Made by a program: the position numbers and the translations under genes. From contig JAXRKP010000359.1 in NCBI GenBank assembly GCA_037039925.1, positions 242,501-306,500 of the forward strand: 64,000 bases of DNA. The letters run 5' to 3'. The notes under the pieces were generated by a model. It ran no database searches. It was not told the origin of the DNA and saw nothing but the letters and a program-made list of their open reading frames with translations. This document shows positions 34,326-44,944 of this stretch, one piece after another (within the stretch, counting starts at the first letter, position 1; every line of letters starts with the position of its first letter). The DNA is from Doris montereyensis. Lineage: Eukaryota; Mollusca; Gastropoda; Nudibranchia; Dorididae.

Positions 34326-35413
34326 CTAATACTTTAGCATTGAGGAGGGGTGTAAGAGGTCAAGATGGGTTCTAGTCTTTCTACCAAACATGAGTTCTGC
34401 TGGGGAGAGACCTGTAGTAGAGTGGGGAGTGGTCCTATATTTGGACAGGAATCTATACACTTTCTCTCTCATGCAACCAGGAGATAATTTTATCATGGAT
34501 TGTTTGAATGTTTGGACAGCTCTCTCTGCCAAACCGTTTGAGGAAGGATGGTATGGGGACACAGTGACATGTTTAATACCATTGAACAACATAAATTTAG
34601 CAAATTCATTACTAATCCATGTAGGACCATTGTCTGTAACAATTGTTATTGGTAATCCCATGGTGGAAAAAATGTCTCTTAGTTCTTGAATTGTTTCTGA
34701 TGCAGTTATCTTGTTCATAATTTTAACATCTATCCATTTTGCATGAGAGTATTTTTGAGAGTCAACTACAATAAGGAACATTTTACCCATGAACGGTCCT
34801 GCAAAATCCATATGAAGCCTGTTCCAAGGTTCAGTAGGCCATTCCCATGGAAGTAAAGGTAATTTGGAAGGCTCATTCTATGACTCTGACACGGATAGCA
34901 GATTTTCACGCTCCTCTCAATGTCTGCATCAATGTTTGGCCACCATACCCATGAGCGTGCAATAGATTTCATTCGCGCCACACCAACATGAGTATCATGA
35001 ATAATATCCAACACTTTTGAGCGCAATGACTCAGGAATCACAACACGCGTACCCCATGAGAATAAGAGGCAATCATATTCTAAACTTAATTCATTTCTAC
35101 GGCTAAAAAATGCACGAAGAGAAGAATCACATTTCTCAGGCCATCCCTGATATGTGTGTTGACGAACACTATTGAGTAGAGGATTGCATCTCGTCTCACG
35201 AGCGATATCAGCTGGTGTCACAGGGCAATTTGTGATAAAATTGAAGAGAGCGTCCACTTCTGCAGGATTGATGTTCACGTTGTCATCTGTTGTAGGAAGG
35301 GGAAGGCGGCTGAAGGCGTCAGCGTTGTTTTGTTTACCAGGTTGATATTCCAGTGTGTAGGAATACGCAGACAAGGTAAAGGCCCAATGTTGGACTCGCT
35401 GAGGCATGCTCAA
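34326..35413 (-). pseudogene. Gypsy RNase H end, integrase zinc-binding and core domains
   Basis: The frame 34766-35413 carries the RNase H end (SYTLEYQPGKQNNADAFSRL). The integrase HHCC zinc-binding domain follows (HDTHVGVARMKS ... CYPCQ). A frameshift near 34800 leads to the core 34326-34811. There the DDE acidic residues are visible as VVDSQ, VTDNGPTWIS and GLAERAVQTF, with the expected spacing. YRTTPHSTTGLSPAELMFGR ends the core. The enzyme would insert element DNA, leaving the 5-bp duplication seen here. Confidence 0.9.
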
Positions 35414-35789
35414 GAATTGGTTTGCCTTCTGCCAGAATGCCTAGGAGAGGCTTATGATCGGTGACAATCTTGATCCTCTGGCCAAGAATATACTTATGGA
35501 ATTTTTTAACACCAAAGTTAATACCTAAGGCTTCCCTATCGATTTGAGAATATTTCCTTTCAGCACATGAAAGTGATCTGCTAGCAAAATACACAGGCTT
35601 TTCAATGCCATCATTATCTATTTGACTAAGTACAGCACCTACTCCGACAGGCGAGGCATCACATGTAAGAAGTATCGGCCTTTTGGTATTGAAATGAGAT
35701 AGCACTTTATCAGATGAAAGAAGGCTTTTTGCTTTCAAGAGAGCTTTATCTTGTACGTTGCCCCAACACCAACGGGTGTTCTTGTGCAA
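35334..35789 (-). pseudogene. Gypsy RNase H domain
   Basis: LLTCDASPVGVGAVLSQIDN with the first catalytic Asp, then PVYFASRSLSCAERKYSQID with the REAL motif (catalytic Glu near IDREALG), and IVTDHKPLLGIL with a further Asp. Typical Gypsy RNase H following RT. Frame is lost at both ends. Confidence 0.9.
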
Positions 35790-36467
35790 TAAATCGTAGA
35801 GGGTGAAAGAATGGTGGAGCTCCCTGGGATGAATTTTGAGTAATGATTTATCAAGCCCAGGAACGAATGAAGCTCATGAATATTTCTTGGGCGAGGTGCA
35901 TCGACGATAGCTTTGACGGTGTCACCCAGATGACGGATTCCATCTTTGCTCAGCATGTGACCGAGGAAGGTGACCTCATTTCTCATGAACTCACACTTCT
36001 CCCGATTGATAGCTAGACCTTTCTTCCTGCATGTATCCAATACTTGTTCTAGATTTTTCATGTGGTCTTTGTCATCTTTTCCAGTGACTTAATAGGTCAT
36101 CAAAGTAGATCACTGTCATTGGAATGTGTAGAAATGTGCTCTCCATAGCACGCTGAAAAATACCAGGGGCAGAGGAGATTCCAAAGCATAGTCGCTGGTA
36201 CTGAAAAAGACCTTTATGGGTATTGATCATTGTTAACTTCCGAGATTCGGGATCTAGTTCAAGTTGTGTGTAGGCATTAGTAAAGTCCAATTTTGTGAAT
36301 TTTTGTCCACCGGCCAGCTGTTGTGCTAGGTCTTCAATTCGAGGAATAGGATGACTGTCACACTCAGCAGATTGATTGATTGTGCTTTTATAGTCCCCAC
36401 AAATTCTAATAGCTCCACTTTTCTTTAAGACAGGTACTATGGGTGTGGCCCAGTCTGAGAATTTCAC
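35735..36467 (-). pseudogene. Gypsy reverse transcriptase
   Basis: 36072-36467 carries RICGDYKSTINQSAECDSHP, FTKLDFTNAYTQLELDPESR with the first catalytic Asp, LCFGISSAPGIFQRAME, and the catalytic box VIYFDDLL. A frameshift just after this box leads to 35735-36061 with GLAINREKCEFMRNEVTFLG and LHSFLGLINHYSKFIP. All core blocks are recognisable. Upstream frame 36553-36783 is the N-terminal extension. Confidence 0.92.
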
Positions 36468-36894
36468 AGGTTTGATAATGTCCTCTTTTTCTAGTCTGGT
36501 AAGCTCTGTTTCAATACCCTCACGAAGGGCATATGGTGGTTGTCTTGCCTTTCTAAAAATGGGGCGAGTTTCCCGATTTCAGATGAATTTTGGCTGAAAA
36601 GTCTTGTAAGCACCCAGAAGAGTTGAAGACATCTTTGTACTGATCTACAACATTAGCTACCATCATGGAATCTTGCTCTTTAGTGTTACTAGTGTTAGCA
36701 TAAAGCTCATTGGAAAATAATTTGTTCCAACCTAATATGAGGTTTTCCACCAATTTCTGCCTAAAAGTGGTGGGCCTTTGCAAACAACAATGAGGAGAGG
36801 CAAAGTGAACTGTTGATCATCATATCTAACCAGTACTAATTTTTGCCAAAAAATAGGTACAGGTTTGACGTTTCAAGATTTTGTTTGACTTTTT

Positions 36895-37110
36895 TTAAAG
36901 CGGAGAATCAAAAATAGAGTTAAAATGAGCCTGGGTCATCACAGTTAAACTGGCACCAGTGTCGATTTGAAAATTAATGTCCTTATTATCAACGTTGATA
37001 TTCACATGTAGTGGTGGATTCCGTGAACCGAGAGTGAAAAGTTCAAATTCAGCCGATGCTGTGTGCGGTGAAGGACTTTGCACACAATGTTTGACGGGGA
37101 CCAGACGCAT
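36895..37110 (-). pseudogene. Gypsy aspartic protease
   Basis: INVDNKDINFQIDTGASLTV contains the DTGAS active-site motif of retropepsins. The domain lies between the gag knuckles and RT, as expected. The downstream half is degraded. Confidence 0.85.
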
Positions 37111-37129
37111 CGTAAGGCAATGATTTTTA

Positions 37130-37555
37130 AATCCATGCCTACGTGAGGATTTGTTTCTTCGCTGACGAAGATGAAGACTGACACATTTTTGATATGTGTC
37201 CTATTCTCTGACACTTGTAGCATGTCTCATTTATAAATTTGCATCTTGAATGATGGTGAGGGCCTCCACAACGATAACAAGGTTTCTGCTGATGATCTTG
37301 CTGCGCATGCTGTTGCTGTGGTTACGGACGCTGATGCTGTGGCTGTGATCTGTTGAAATGCAGATCTAAAGCACTTGAGCTCTGGCCAGTTGATGCTGGT
37401 TCATGCGCCCCCTCACTCGCCTGTTGAAAGGAAAGGGCGATGCTGACGGCTTTGTCGAGGGTTAGGTCCTGCTCAAATAGAAGCTTACGTTGAATAGGCT
37501 CATTGTTAATGCCGGTGGTCATACAGGTTCTCACCAAATTGACAGTATTCAGCAA
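37130..37555 (-). pseudogene. Gypsy gag with two zinc knuckles
   Basis: 37322-37555 is a capsid/linker segment (LFEQDLTLDKAVSIALSFQQ). Past a stop, 37170-37310 encodes CYRCGGPHHHSRC, a slightly irregular knuckle, then CYKCQRIGHISKMC, a canonical CX2CX4HX4C knuckle. The N-terminal gag (to 37930) is too degraded to follow. Confidence 0.85.
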
Positions 37556-37946
37556 TACTTCTAAGATCCGCTATAAACGACTGAATGGATTTGTTTTACG
37601 ACATCTCTTCAAATTTTGCCCGTTGTAAGTATTTGGGCGGAGGTAGGGCATAAAAATTCTTCAGTATGTTGCAGAGTTAGGTCAGTAAGACTTGTCGCCT
37701 ACTTTGGAAAGATCTTTAATTAATCTGAGTTGCTTCTGCCCTATAACTGTAAGCAAAATTGCTCTTTTCTTTACATCATCCACCAATGAAATAAAAGTTT
37801 ACCTGATCCAAGTAATCATGTATTGGTTTTGATAATAGTATTGACATTTTAACTTGAACACTAAATTCTAGATCTAGAAAATACTCTGTATTGCTCAAGA
37901 AAGCAATGCAATACTCATTATAAACAAAATGAGGAGATGTTTCCAA

Positions 37947-38120
37947 TGTAAAGGATTGAATTACTGTCAATAAGCAAGTGTGCTCTTGTAAAATGGCTGC
38001 AACTTTATTCAACTAACAGGAACAGTAAGTCATCAAAACAATAACAAAGCAATGTAGTTCATACATACATCATAATAGTGGACAATAATGTTACTTTAAC
38101 TATACTTTTCATACATTACA
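37947..38120 (-). repeat. Gypsy 5' LTR
   Basis: 174 bp, paired with 33445-33626. The primer-binding-site candidate starts one base inside it on the minus strand (TTGGAAACATCTCC). Confidence 0.95.
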
Positions 38121-39740
38121 CCTTCCATCCTGTAAGCACCACAGATTTCCAAGGGTCCCCTGGTTCTCCAGAGAATGTAAAGAAGCAATCAACAGAAGAA
38201 AGAAAGCACAAAGATACTTTTTTTAGAAATCCTTGTGTAGAAAATTTGATAAGTGTCAAAAAAGAAAAGGCAGAGACAAGATACATAATAAGACAAACCA
38301 AAAGGAAATCCTGGCAGAAATACGTTTCCTCTCTAAATTGTAATGCCACCACCAAAACCGTGTGGAAGGCAGTGAGGAAAATTAAGCTTGCGCAAATATC
38401 CACCTAAAAAAAGATGGCAAGTCAATTACCGATGTCAGAGATACAGCAAACTACCTTGGTCAAAGTATTACCCAGAATTCTTCCTCTGGACATTACTCCA
38501 CAGGTTTCCAAAAATTAAAACAAGTGAAAGGAAAAAAGACCATAAACTTTATCACCGACAATATAGAACCCTATAACAAACTTTTTTTCTATGGAAGAGT
38601 TGAGAGCATCCCTAGCGAAATCAAATGAATCAGCTGCAGGACCTGACTGTATTCACTATCAATTCCTGACTAATCTTCCTAACTCTTTTAAAAATAATCT
38701 AAGATCTTGACTACAGGCCGAATTCCCCCATCCTGGAAGAAAGCATTTGTGGTCACTATTCCAAAACCTAACCGATATCACAGTGATCCATCTAGTTTTC
38801 GACCATTAGCATTAACTAGTTGCCTTTGCAAAACCACGGAAAGAATGATGTATAACCGCCTTCTTTGGGTCTTGGAGAGAAAAAAATGTACTTTCTGAAG
38901 TCCAATGCGGTTCTCTCAAAGACCATAGTACTAATGATCATCTTATCCGTCTGGAAAGCTTATTCGAGAGGCCTGTGCTCGAAAAAGACAGGTCCTTGCT
39001 GTCTTTTTTTACCTGGAAAAGGCTTACGACACGACCTGGAAACATGGCATTCTTACTGACCTTTACAACCTCCATTTCCGTGGTCATCTGCCTTTTTTGT
39101 TTCAAGGTTAAATTAGGGTCTACACTATCTGAAGATTTTTCACAAGAAAATGGAGTTCCACTAAGGTAGTATTCTTTTCTCTGGTGTTATTTATCATAAA
39201 AATCAATATAAAGGCACTGCCGACCAATGTACAAGCTTTCTTTTTGTAGATGATTTTGCTATCTATATTGAAGGCAAACATTTACCATACCTCGAAAGAT
39301 CAATGCAACTATGTATCAACAATGTTCAAAAATGGGTCACTGACAATGGTTTTAAATTCTCCACATCAAAAACTGTGTGTGTCCATTTTCATAGCCAAAG
39401 TAATGTATATGCTTAACCCTGTCTTTATTTAAACAAAACGCTCTCAAAGTATCTTAGGAGGCCAAATTTGTAGGTGTCATCTTTGACACAAAGTTATCAT
39501 TCTTGCCTCATGTTCAGAGCCTTAAGAAAAAATGTCAAAAGACTGAATATTCTGCGAGTTGTGGGACACACGGATTGGGGTGCTGACAGTAGTGACAAAG
39601 TTACCCTATTGAAATTATATAAAGCATTGGTCCAGTCTGTTGCTTATGGATCCGCCCCCAAACATGTATTAAAAAATGCTAGACTCCATTCACCATTAGG
39701 GTCTTCGTATTGCCTAAAGGCGCATTCTGAACTTCACCCG
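38121..39740 (+). pseudogene. I-clade LINE ORF2 continues: linker and reverse transcriptase
   Basis: Resumes directly after the Gypsy copy with HPVSTTDFQGSPGSPENVKK, a direct continuation of AKRTVPF before the insertion. A linker follows (RQTKRKSWQKYVSSLNCNAT). RT blocks: GRIPPSWKKAFVVTIPKPNR, SFRPLALTSCLCKTTERMMY (38707-38898), a VFFYLEKAYDTTWKHGI-like palm near 39010 across a frameshift, and a FVDDFAIYI-like catalytic site near 39240. Thumb segments follow at 39474-39743. Heavily frameshifted. Confidence 0.8.
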
Positions 39741-40080
39741 TAAAGAGCCTATGTGTGGAATTTGGTGAACCATCTCTACATCACTGACGCCTAAAACTAA
39801 AACTGTCAATGAACTACTATTTGAAATTAAAGTCTTTACCCAAAACCCTGCCTTCAAAAACGCATTTGAAGCTTTCCTGTCTGTGATATTTGTGACATCC
39901 AAAACTACCCCCCTTTCGTTTTTCGAATTCTTCCTCCTATATTACAGGGAAATATAAATTACCAGGATATAAATAATAGTAACTTTTGAATTCCCCCACC
40001 ATGGACCAAAACCCATTTAAATTTAGATTTTTCATTGTCCAAATTTTCATTGCACACCATCCTTTTACTAACTTTTCGCT

Positions 40081-40640
40081 TTGAATGACTTAAAAAAGCT
40101 ATCGAGGAATTATAACAATTTTATTGTCTGGACGGATTATATGTCTACCCTTCAGGGTGTGAGAACTGTAGATAGTAAAAATCAAGTGATAATACTGATT
40201 AAACACGTTCTAAAATACCTTGTTAGAAAACGCATTACGTTTGTCTGGATACCGGGGCATGTTGGCATCAATGGAAATGAAAATGCCGACAAGTTAGCAA
40301 AAGAGGCACGCTCCAAAGATGTCAGCCCTGGTGCCTTACTTGATTGTGAGGATTTGAAAGTTTTAGTGAATAGTTATATTAGCAAACCTTGGCAGAAGGA
40401 GTGGGACCAAGAAGTTAATAACAAGCTTCATGAAGTGGTCTGAAAATGACAGGAAGGCCAAATGTAAAAGTAAGAAATAGAAAAGAAGAGAGCGTTGTAA
40501 GTCGCTTACATGTTGGTCATTCGTGGCTCACACAGGGTTTCATGTTGACTCGTGATGACCAGCCTTTCTGTCACTCCTGTGATTGCCTTTTTACCATTAA
40601 ACATATTTTAATAGAATGCTGTAATCTGATCGATATGTGA
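40081..40640 (+). pseudogene. I-clade LINE RNase H and C-terminal Cys/His motif
   Basis: RKRITFVWIPGHVGINGNEN and ADKLAKEARS are the C-terminal half of the RNase H domain that follows RT in I-group LINEs. The next frame (40446-40640) has SRLHVGHSWLTQGFML and CHSCDCLFTIKHILIECCNL, the C-terminal CCHC-type motif. An intact first RNase H Asp block is not clear (FIVWTDYMSTLQGV begins near 40108). Confidence 0.85.
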
Positions 40641-40860
40641 AGAAAATATTATTCCGAGGGAAGCATTTACAAACTCTTTCGGAATAATGATCTTGAAACT
40701 ATTTTTGTGTTTCTGAAAGAAATTGGAGTATATCAACAGATCTAGAAAACTAAATACGTGTCAATTTTTAACATATTGACTGTAGGTATATTTTAAAAAT
40801 ATTTACAAATATTTATGAAAACTTAAAATTTTTAAAGTGCTTTATGTTGTGCCTGGACAG

Positions 40861-41339
40861 TCATCAGTAATATTAGTCAACTACGAACCCTGAGATCACC
40901 GCCATGGTGGACAGGGTTGCTTCATAGAAAGACAGAAACAAACAAAGCAAAAAAATGTTTTTGTGATTAAATTTGCCAAAAATTAGAAAGGCTGCTGTAT
41001 GCATTTTTAAAAATTCATAAAATCAAAACCGTGTAATTTATCGAAAAAATGTACTGGGCGCTGCTAAATATTGAACTGAATCGCCAGTGTGCAAAGTAAC
41101 AGCAAGTTTGCTTAAAACTGAAAAAGCCTATCTGAATTGAAGTTGAGGGTATTTTCGCTATGAAAATCCAAGATGGCGGCGTTCCCATGGCAACCACATG
41201 ATTAAAATATTATTTAATAATCTCCCACCCCCACACCCCCCCCTCCCCCCAAAGCTAATTTAGATATGCCGAGTACAATGGTAGTTGTTAAAATTGTCTA
41301 TATCAAAATTATAAAAATCCCACATGTTCAGGACCTTAA
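40861..41339 (+). repeat. Dispersed repeats: CCTGAGATCACC motif and R1 copy 2
   Basis: CCCTGAGATCACCGCCATGG at 40889 belongs to the palindromic dispersed motif. 41005-41205 is R1 copy 2 (ATAAAATCAAAACC, TGAAAAAGCCTAT, CCAAGATGGCGGC). C-rich run at 41226-41250. No gene. Confidence 0.6.
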
Positions 41340-41957
41340 CCCTATACCTGCTGACAGTTTTTTGTGAGCTGCGGAGGCTTTAAATGGGTATATAATGACA
41401 TGTTTGTCATAGTTATTTCAAGTGTTGTTTATGCTAAAACAACTAACAAATTATACATTTCTGGAAAGGTTTTGAGTCATGCTTTATGCTAAAATTTGCG
41501 ACGACATAGCCTTGACACCTAGGCAAAAATCGAATATGGCCGCAAAGCTACGTAATTCTTATGTTGGAATCCCTTGAACAGTGTAAATATTGTCATTTTT
41601 ATTCAAAAACCCTCACTTAAAAAATTTCTTGACCTTTCCAGAAATGTATAGTTTGTTGGGGTTCTTATCAAATGTTCATGCTAAATTCATCTAAAAATGA
41701 AAGCAGTGATATTTTTTTCACGATACTGTAATCACAAGACGGCTATGAATAATACTATGACGACAGGAAGACAATCGCTATTTCCGGAAGCAGGAGAGCT
41801 ACAGGTGTTTTTCAATCGTCGGAGATACGGAATACAATAAAAACAGCTAGTAGTCAAAGGGAATTAATGAAAAACTGGGCAGATGAGTTTGCCAATGCCG
41901 CAGAATAGTGTACAGCAATTAGCTGATTTAATCGGCTATATTCTGTTATAGGGTTAA
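41336..41957. mobile_element. piggyBac-like foldback MITE
   Basis: TTAA at 41336-41339 and 41954-41957 flank ends that begin CCCTATA and finish TATAGGG, fitting the TTAA target choice and CCY-type ends of piggyBac. Inside, TATACATTTCTGGAAAGGT (about 41452) and its inverted counterpart ACCTTTCCAGAAATGTATA (41634) form a long internal stem. No transposase. Confidence 0.65.
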
Positions 41958-43197
41958 GCGAGTTGCGATAAACCAGAGTCGACTGTGCATGCATTTTTAC
42001 TTAAAAAGAAAGAAAAGATAGTTTTCCTCAGTTTGTTTCTTTCGTACACTAAAGATTATTTTTGTTTTGGTGAGAGGTCGCCTTTGTACTGAATGGGACG
42101 CCTTAAGATCTCAATCAAGTCTAGGCATATTGTGTAAATTATGAATGTCACTGTGGCTACTGATTCAGATGTAATTTGACAGAATTTTTTTTGTCTTTAA
42201 GGGTTTTGTGGGCGATTGGTGAGCACTACTGGTAGGTTCTACTACTTTCTTTTCCCTTTTCAATTTTACTTCTCTTTCATCTTGCTGTTTCTTCTCATTC
42301 ACCCTGAGATCACCGCATATGGTGGACAGAGTAAATTTCAATTAAAGAAACTTTAAGGATTTCAGGGTAAGGGGAATCAAAATTTCCTTTTCCATCCATA
42401 GTATTTGATAATATATATATGGCAACGCCAATTTTGTGTAGAGGAGGAAAACAGTACTATTAGCTGCTTCAAGTTGGGATGGCATAACTTTGGGCTTTTA
42501 TCCGTCCGGTCATTTCCATGTTAACGTGGGAGTGTAGGTTTACCCCTATTTTGTATTAATAAATATAGTTTCGTAGGAAATTAAATTTTTGGGGGTTTTT
42601 TTTCTGTGGATTTTTAATGTATAACTTTGCTCTCAGTGTTCTACTGTTTTCTTCAAAGATGGTTAACAACATTTAATTGTTGGATAGATTGTTTATTTAA
42701 TAAATATGCATACAGTCAGCCTGATGAATGAGGCGGAAATAAGATTTATTTTCTGGAAAAAGACTGAAATAGACGTAGAAGGCAAAGGTCAATTCACAAG
42801 TGTAAATAACATGGTTCTGGTGGTTGTGGTGGACTAATTAGAGTTGAATCTTTCACAATTGCTGTTTTATTTACCTATTTATTTGTTTAATTATTATGCA
42901 AGTATTCTTTTTTTGTTTGTTATTGCATGCGTGTCTATTTTTTATACGCAGTTATTCTTTTTGTAGTTATATTTTATGTATTCATTCATTTATTTCTCTA
43001 TTTTTCATTTGTTTATTTATTAAAATTTTTATTTAATGTTGTGTTTACTCATTTGGTTAAATTTGTTGTGTGTTTGTAATCTTTTCTTTTTCTTTGATGT
43101 TTTTTCATCTATTCATTATTATTCATGTGTTATTCATTCATTCATTATCTATTTATTTATTGTCCACATGTTCATTCATTTTTTGTGTGTATCCAGG
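41958..43197. other. Intron sequence with dispersed repeat
   Basis: A pogo-like end GAGTCGACTG lies at 41976. A CCTGAGATCACCGCATATGG repeat lies at 42302 with a pyrimidine-rich left side (42240-42300). AT-rich after 42840. No gene. Confidence 0.45.
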
Positions 43198-43255
43198 TAT
43201 TTGTTTATTTATTTATTTATTTATTTATTTATTATTTATTTATTTATTTATGTAT

Positions 43256-43318
<63 letters not shown>

Positions 43319-43325
43319 TTCATAC
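43198..43325 (+). repeat. TTTA tetranucleotide microsatellite
   Basis: About 30 copies of TTTA with few interruptions, in a wider AT-rich region (42840-43720). The FIYLFIYL-type open frames here are repeat artefacts. Confidence 0.95.
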
Positions 43326-44764
43326 ATTTATTTGTGTATGCATCTGTATTTCCTTATTTTGAAAGAAAAAGAAGAAAACAAAGATTTTCAATTTTTTTCT
43401 CAATTGCTTTTAGTGACACAAGCTACAGCCAGCATAATTCTTTGTCCCAAGTTCTTGTTCACACATTGGTTTGCAAGGCTATCTCTAGCCAGTAACGTGG
43501 AACTTTGAATTTTCCATAGTGTTTATCTATGTGTGAATGTATATTTCTATATCTATCAATTCTCTTTTCATGTTTTAATTATATATTTGTATATTTTATT
43601 CATAAATCATCGTTCATTTTATCTTCACTGTTTAACTTAATTTATTCATATGTGTATTATTTCTTTCTTTATTGAACTTATTTCTTAACATATATTCTGG
43701 AGTAGTTCAGTAAGAAGTTATCTCAATCGTAGAAGACATTTATGTCCATTACTGTGGGAAAATAGCTGTGATGTCTAGTGGTCCTTTTCTTTTTTGGGTG
43801 TGTGTCTATTATATTGTGTAGGTATTTAAAATGATAGCTTAGTGAGGAATCGTTATTTGGATCATCAGTAAATATATTAATTTTGAATTTTGGCTTTTTT
43901 CCCTTGCTAGTCTTGTGTGGCATTTCCTTTCCTCTCTCTGATTTTGTCACGCATGGCTGCTTTGAGCAAAACCGCATAACAAACTTGTTATTTGAGTATA
44001 TTCTTTGAAGTCGATAAAAGTTTCAAATACATTGTAAATTGTTTTCTATGGCAATTGATAAAATATCGGCAATAAAAATGTTCAATGGAGAGGAAAAAAG
44101 TACAAATTTTATTTAAGATATGAAAGGAGAGCCGATATAAAGCGATGAGCCGGTTCTGAACACTTTGTTTGATAGTAGGATGGAGCTTCTTTGTTTGCAA
44201 TAAGGGAGTAAGTGCTGTATCATACTTTTATGTCTGAAAATGTGTAGAAAGCACATAAGGGGATTGGAAATTTGTACAAAAGAACATTTTAGTAGAATAT
44301 TTGTAATGCTGACAACTACAGAAGGGAATTGGAAATTGAGGTACAAGAACGTTTTTTGACATGAACATTTTTATGTTGCTGAAGAAGAGAATTTAGATCA
44401 ACAGTTCCATTTGTAGCCATTAAGATTGTAAGTATGTATCTTGTATCCGACGCAATTTAAACTTGGGGGGGGGGGTCCTCTTATAAAAGTCTTTGTCAGT
44501 GCCTTGAAAAGTAGAAAAGTAACAAAAAGAAAGAAGACAGAATTTGTGATCAAATTGTGAATTCATAGCATCAAGGAGAGATTTGATAAATCGTCTCAAT
44601 TCATCAACTTGAGTTACACATTATTGGATAGAAGCTTCCTTCTGGCCACATCGCCACATTGATATTGTTGTTAAAGACACAATACCTAGCCCACATGTTA
44701 GATGGGGGGAGTCCCTGGTTGGCTGAGAGTTACCTCCCCTTCACCCAACTGTGTACTCTTGCAG
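43326..44764. other. Intron sequence before the membrane-tail exon
   Basis: No gene or transposon recognised. A short duplication (GGGGATTGGAAATTTGTACA near 44260 and GGGAATTGGAAATTGAGGTA near 44325) is present. A poly-G run lies at 44465-44475. Confidence 0.4.
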
Positions 44765-44944
44765 AGGGAGCTGTGCGACCCTGATGACATCATCGAAGGC
44801 ATCAGATTGGTTCCTGTCTCTGAAACCGTCCAGCGATTGATGTCCTTTCGTCGTCTTGCACCCTCCGACTTCCACGCAGCCAATTTCTGCTTGTTCATTT
44901 TGAGCACCACTATGATAATAGTCTTTCTATACCCATTTGTATAA
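44765..44944 (+). CDS. LRCH: LRCH alternative last exon with membrane anchor
   Basis: A phase-0 terminal exon of 59 codons plus stop. The acceptor is TGTACTCTTGCAG after a CT-rich tract. RELCDPDDIIEGIRLVPVSE and TVQRLMSF complete the last helices of the CH domain after KIGVGA of exon 2. RRLAPSDFHAAN is a short linker, and FCLFILSTTMIIVFLYPFV is a 19-residue hydrophobic C-terminal segment ending at the stop. That is the layout of tail-anchored LRCH3/LRCH4-type proteins. No donor is needed. AATAAA follows at 45628. The alternative is the exon at 55899. Confidence 0.82.
   Translation, partial: RELCDPDDIIEGIRLVPVSETVQRLMSFRRLAPSDFHAANFCLFILSTTMIIVFLYPFV

Larger units (their letters stand above)
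33440..38125 (-). mobile_element. Ty3/Gypsy LTR retrotransposon with 5-bp target duplication
   Basis: Occupies 33445-38120 on the minus strand, bounded by LTRs that read TG...CA and flanked by CCTTC at 33440-33444 and 38121-38125. Order on the minus strand: 5' LTR, TGG-starting primer-binding-site candidate (about 37930-37945), gag with two zinc knuckles, protease, RT, RNase H, integrase with a zinc-binding N-terminus, chromodomain-free C-terminal tail, polypurine tract (GGGAGGAA, 33627-33634), 3' LTR. PR-RT-RH-IN order defines Ty3/Gypsy. No envelope gene is seen. Several frameshifts inactivate it. It sits inside ORF2 of the I-clade LINE. Confidence 0.95.
30380..40860 (+). mobile_element. I-clade (Nimb-like) LINE, split by a Gypsy element
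   Basis: Order on the + strand: tandem 5' UTR units (30383-30923), GC-rich 5' UTR to about 31330, ORF1 with CCHC knuckles, ORF2 endonuclease (from 32687), Gypsy insertion (33445-38120), ORF2 continuation with RT and RNase H, and a C-terminal Cys/His motif ending near 40640. ORF1 knuckles plus an RNase H domain after RT point to the I group. Many frameshifts. About 5.8 kb of its own sequence remains when the Gypsy element is removed. Confidence 0.82.

Noticed and set aside
33440..38125. Endogenous retrovirus
   Set aside because: No envelope-like ORF between integrase and the 3' LTR; fits a Gypsy retrotransposon.
43036..43508. Three overlapping hydrophobic frames (FIYLFIYL repeats) resembling membrane proteins
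   Set aside because: Produced by the TTTA tetranucleotide repeat; no start context, domain or splice support.
44702..44764. N-terminal extension MGGVPGWLRVTSPSPNCVLL of exon 44765
   Set aside because: Intronic sequence that happens to be open; the pyrimidine tract and AG acceptor lie inside it.
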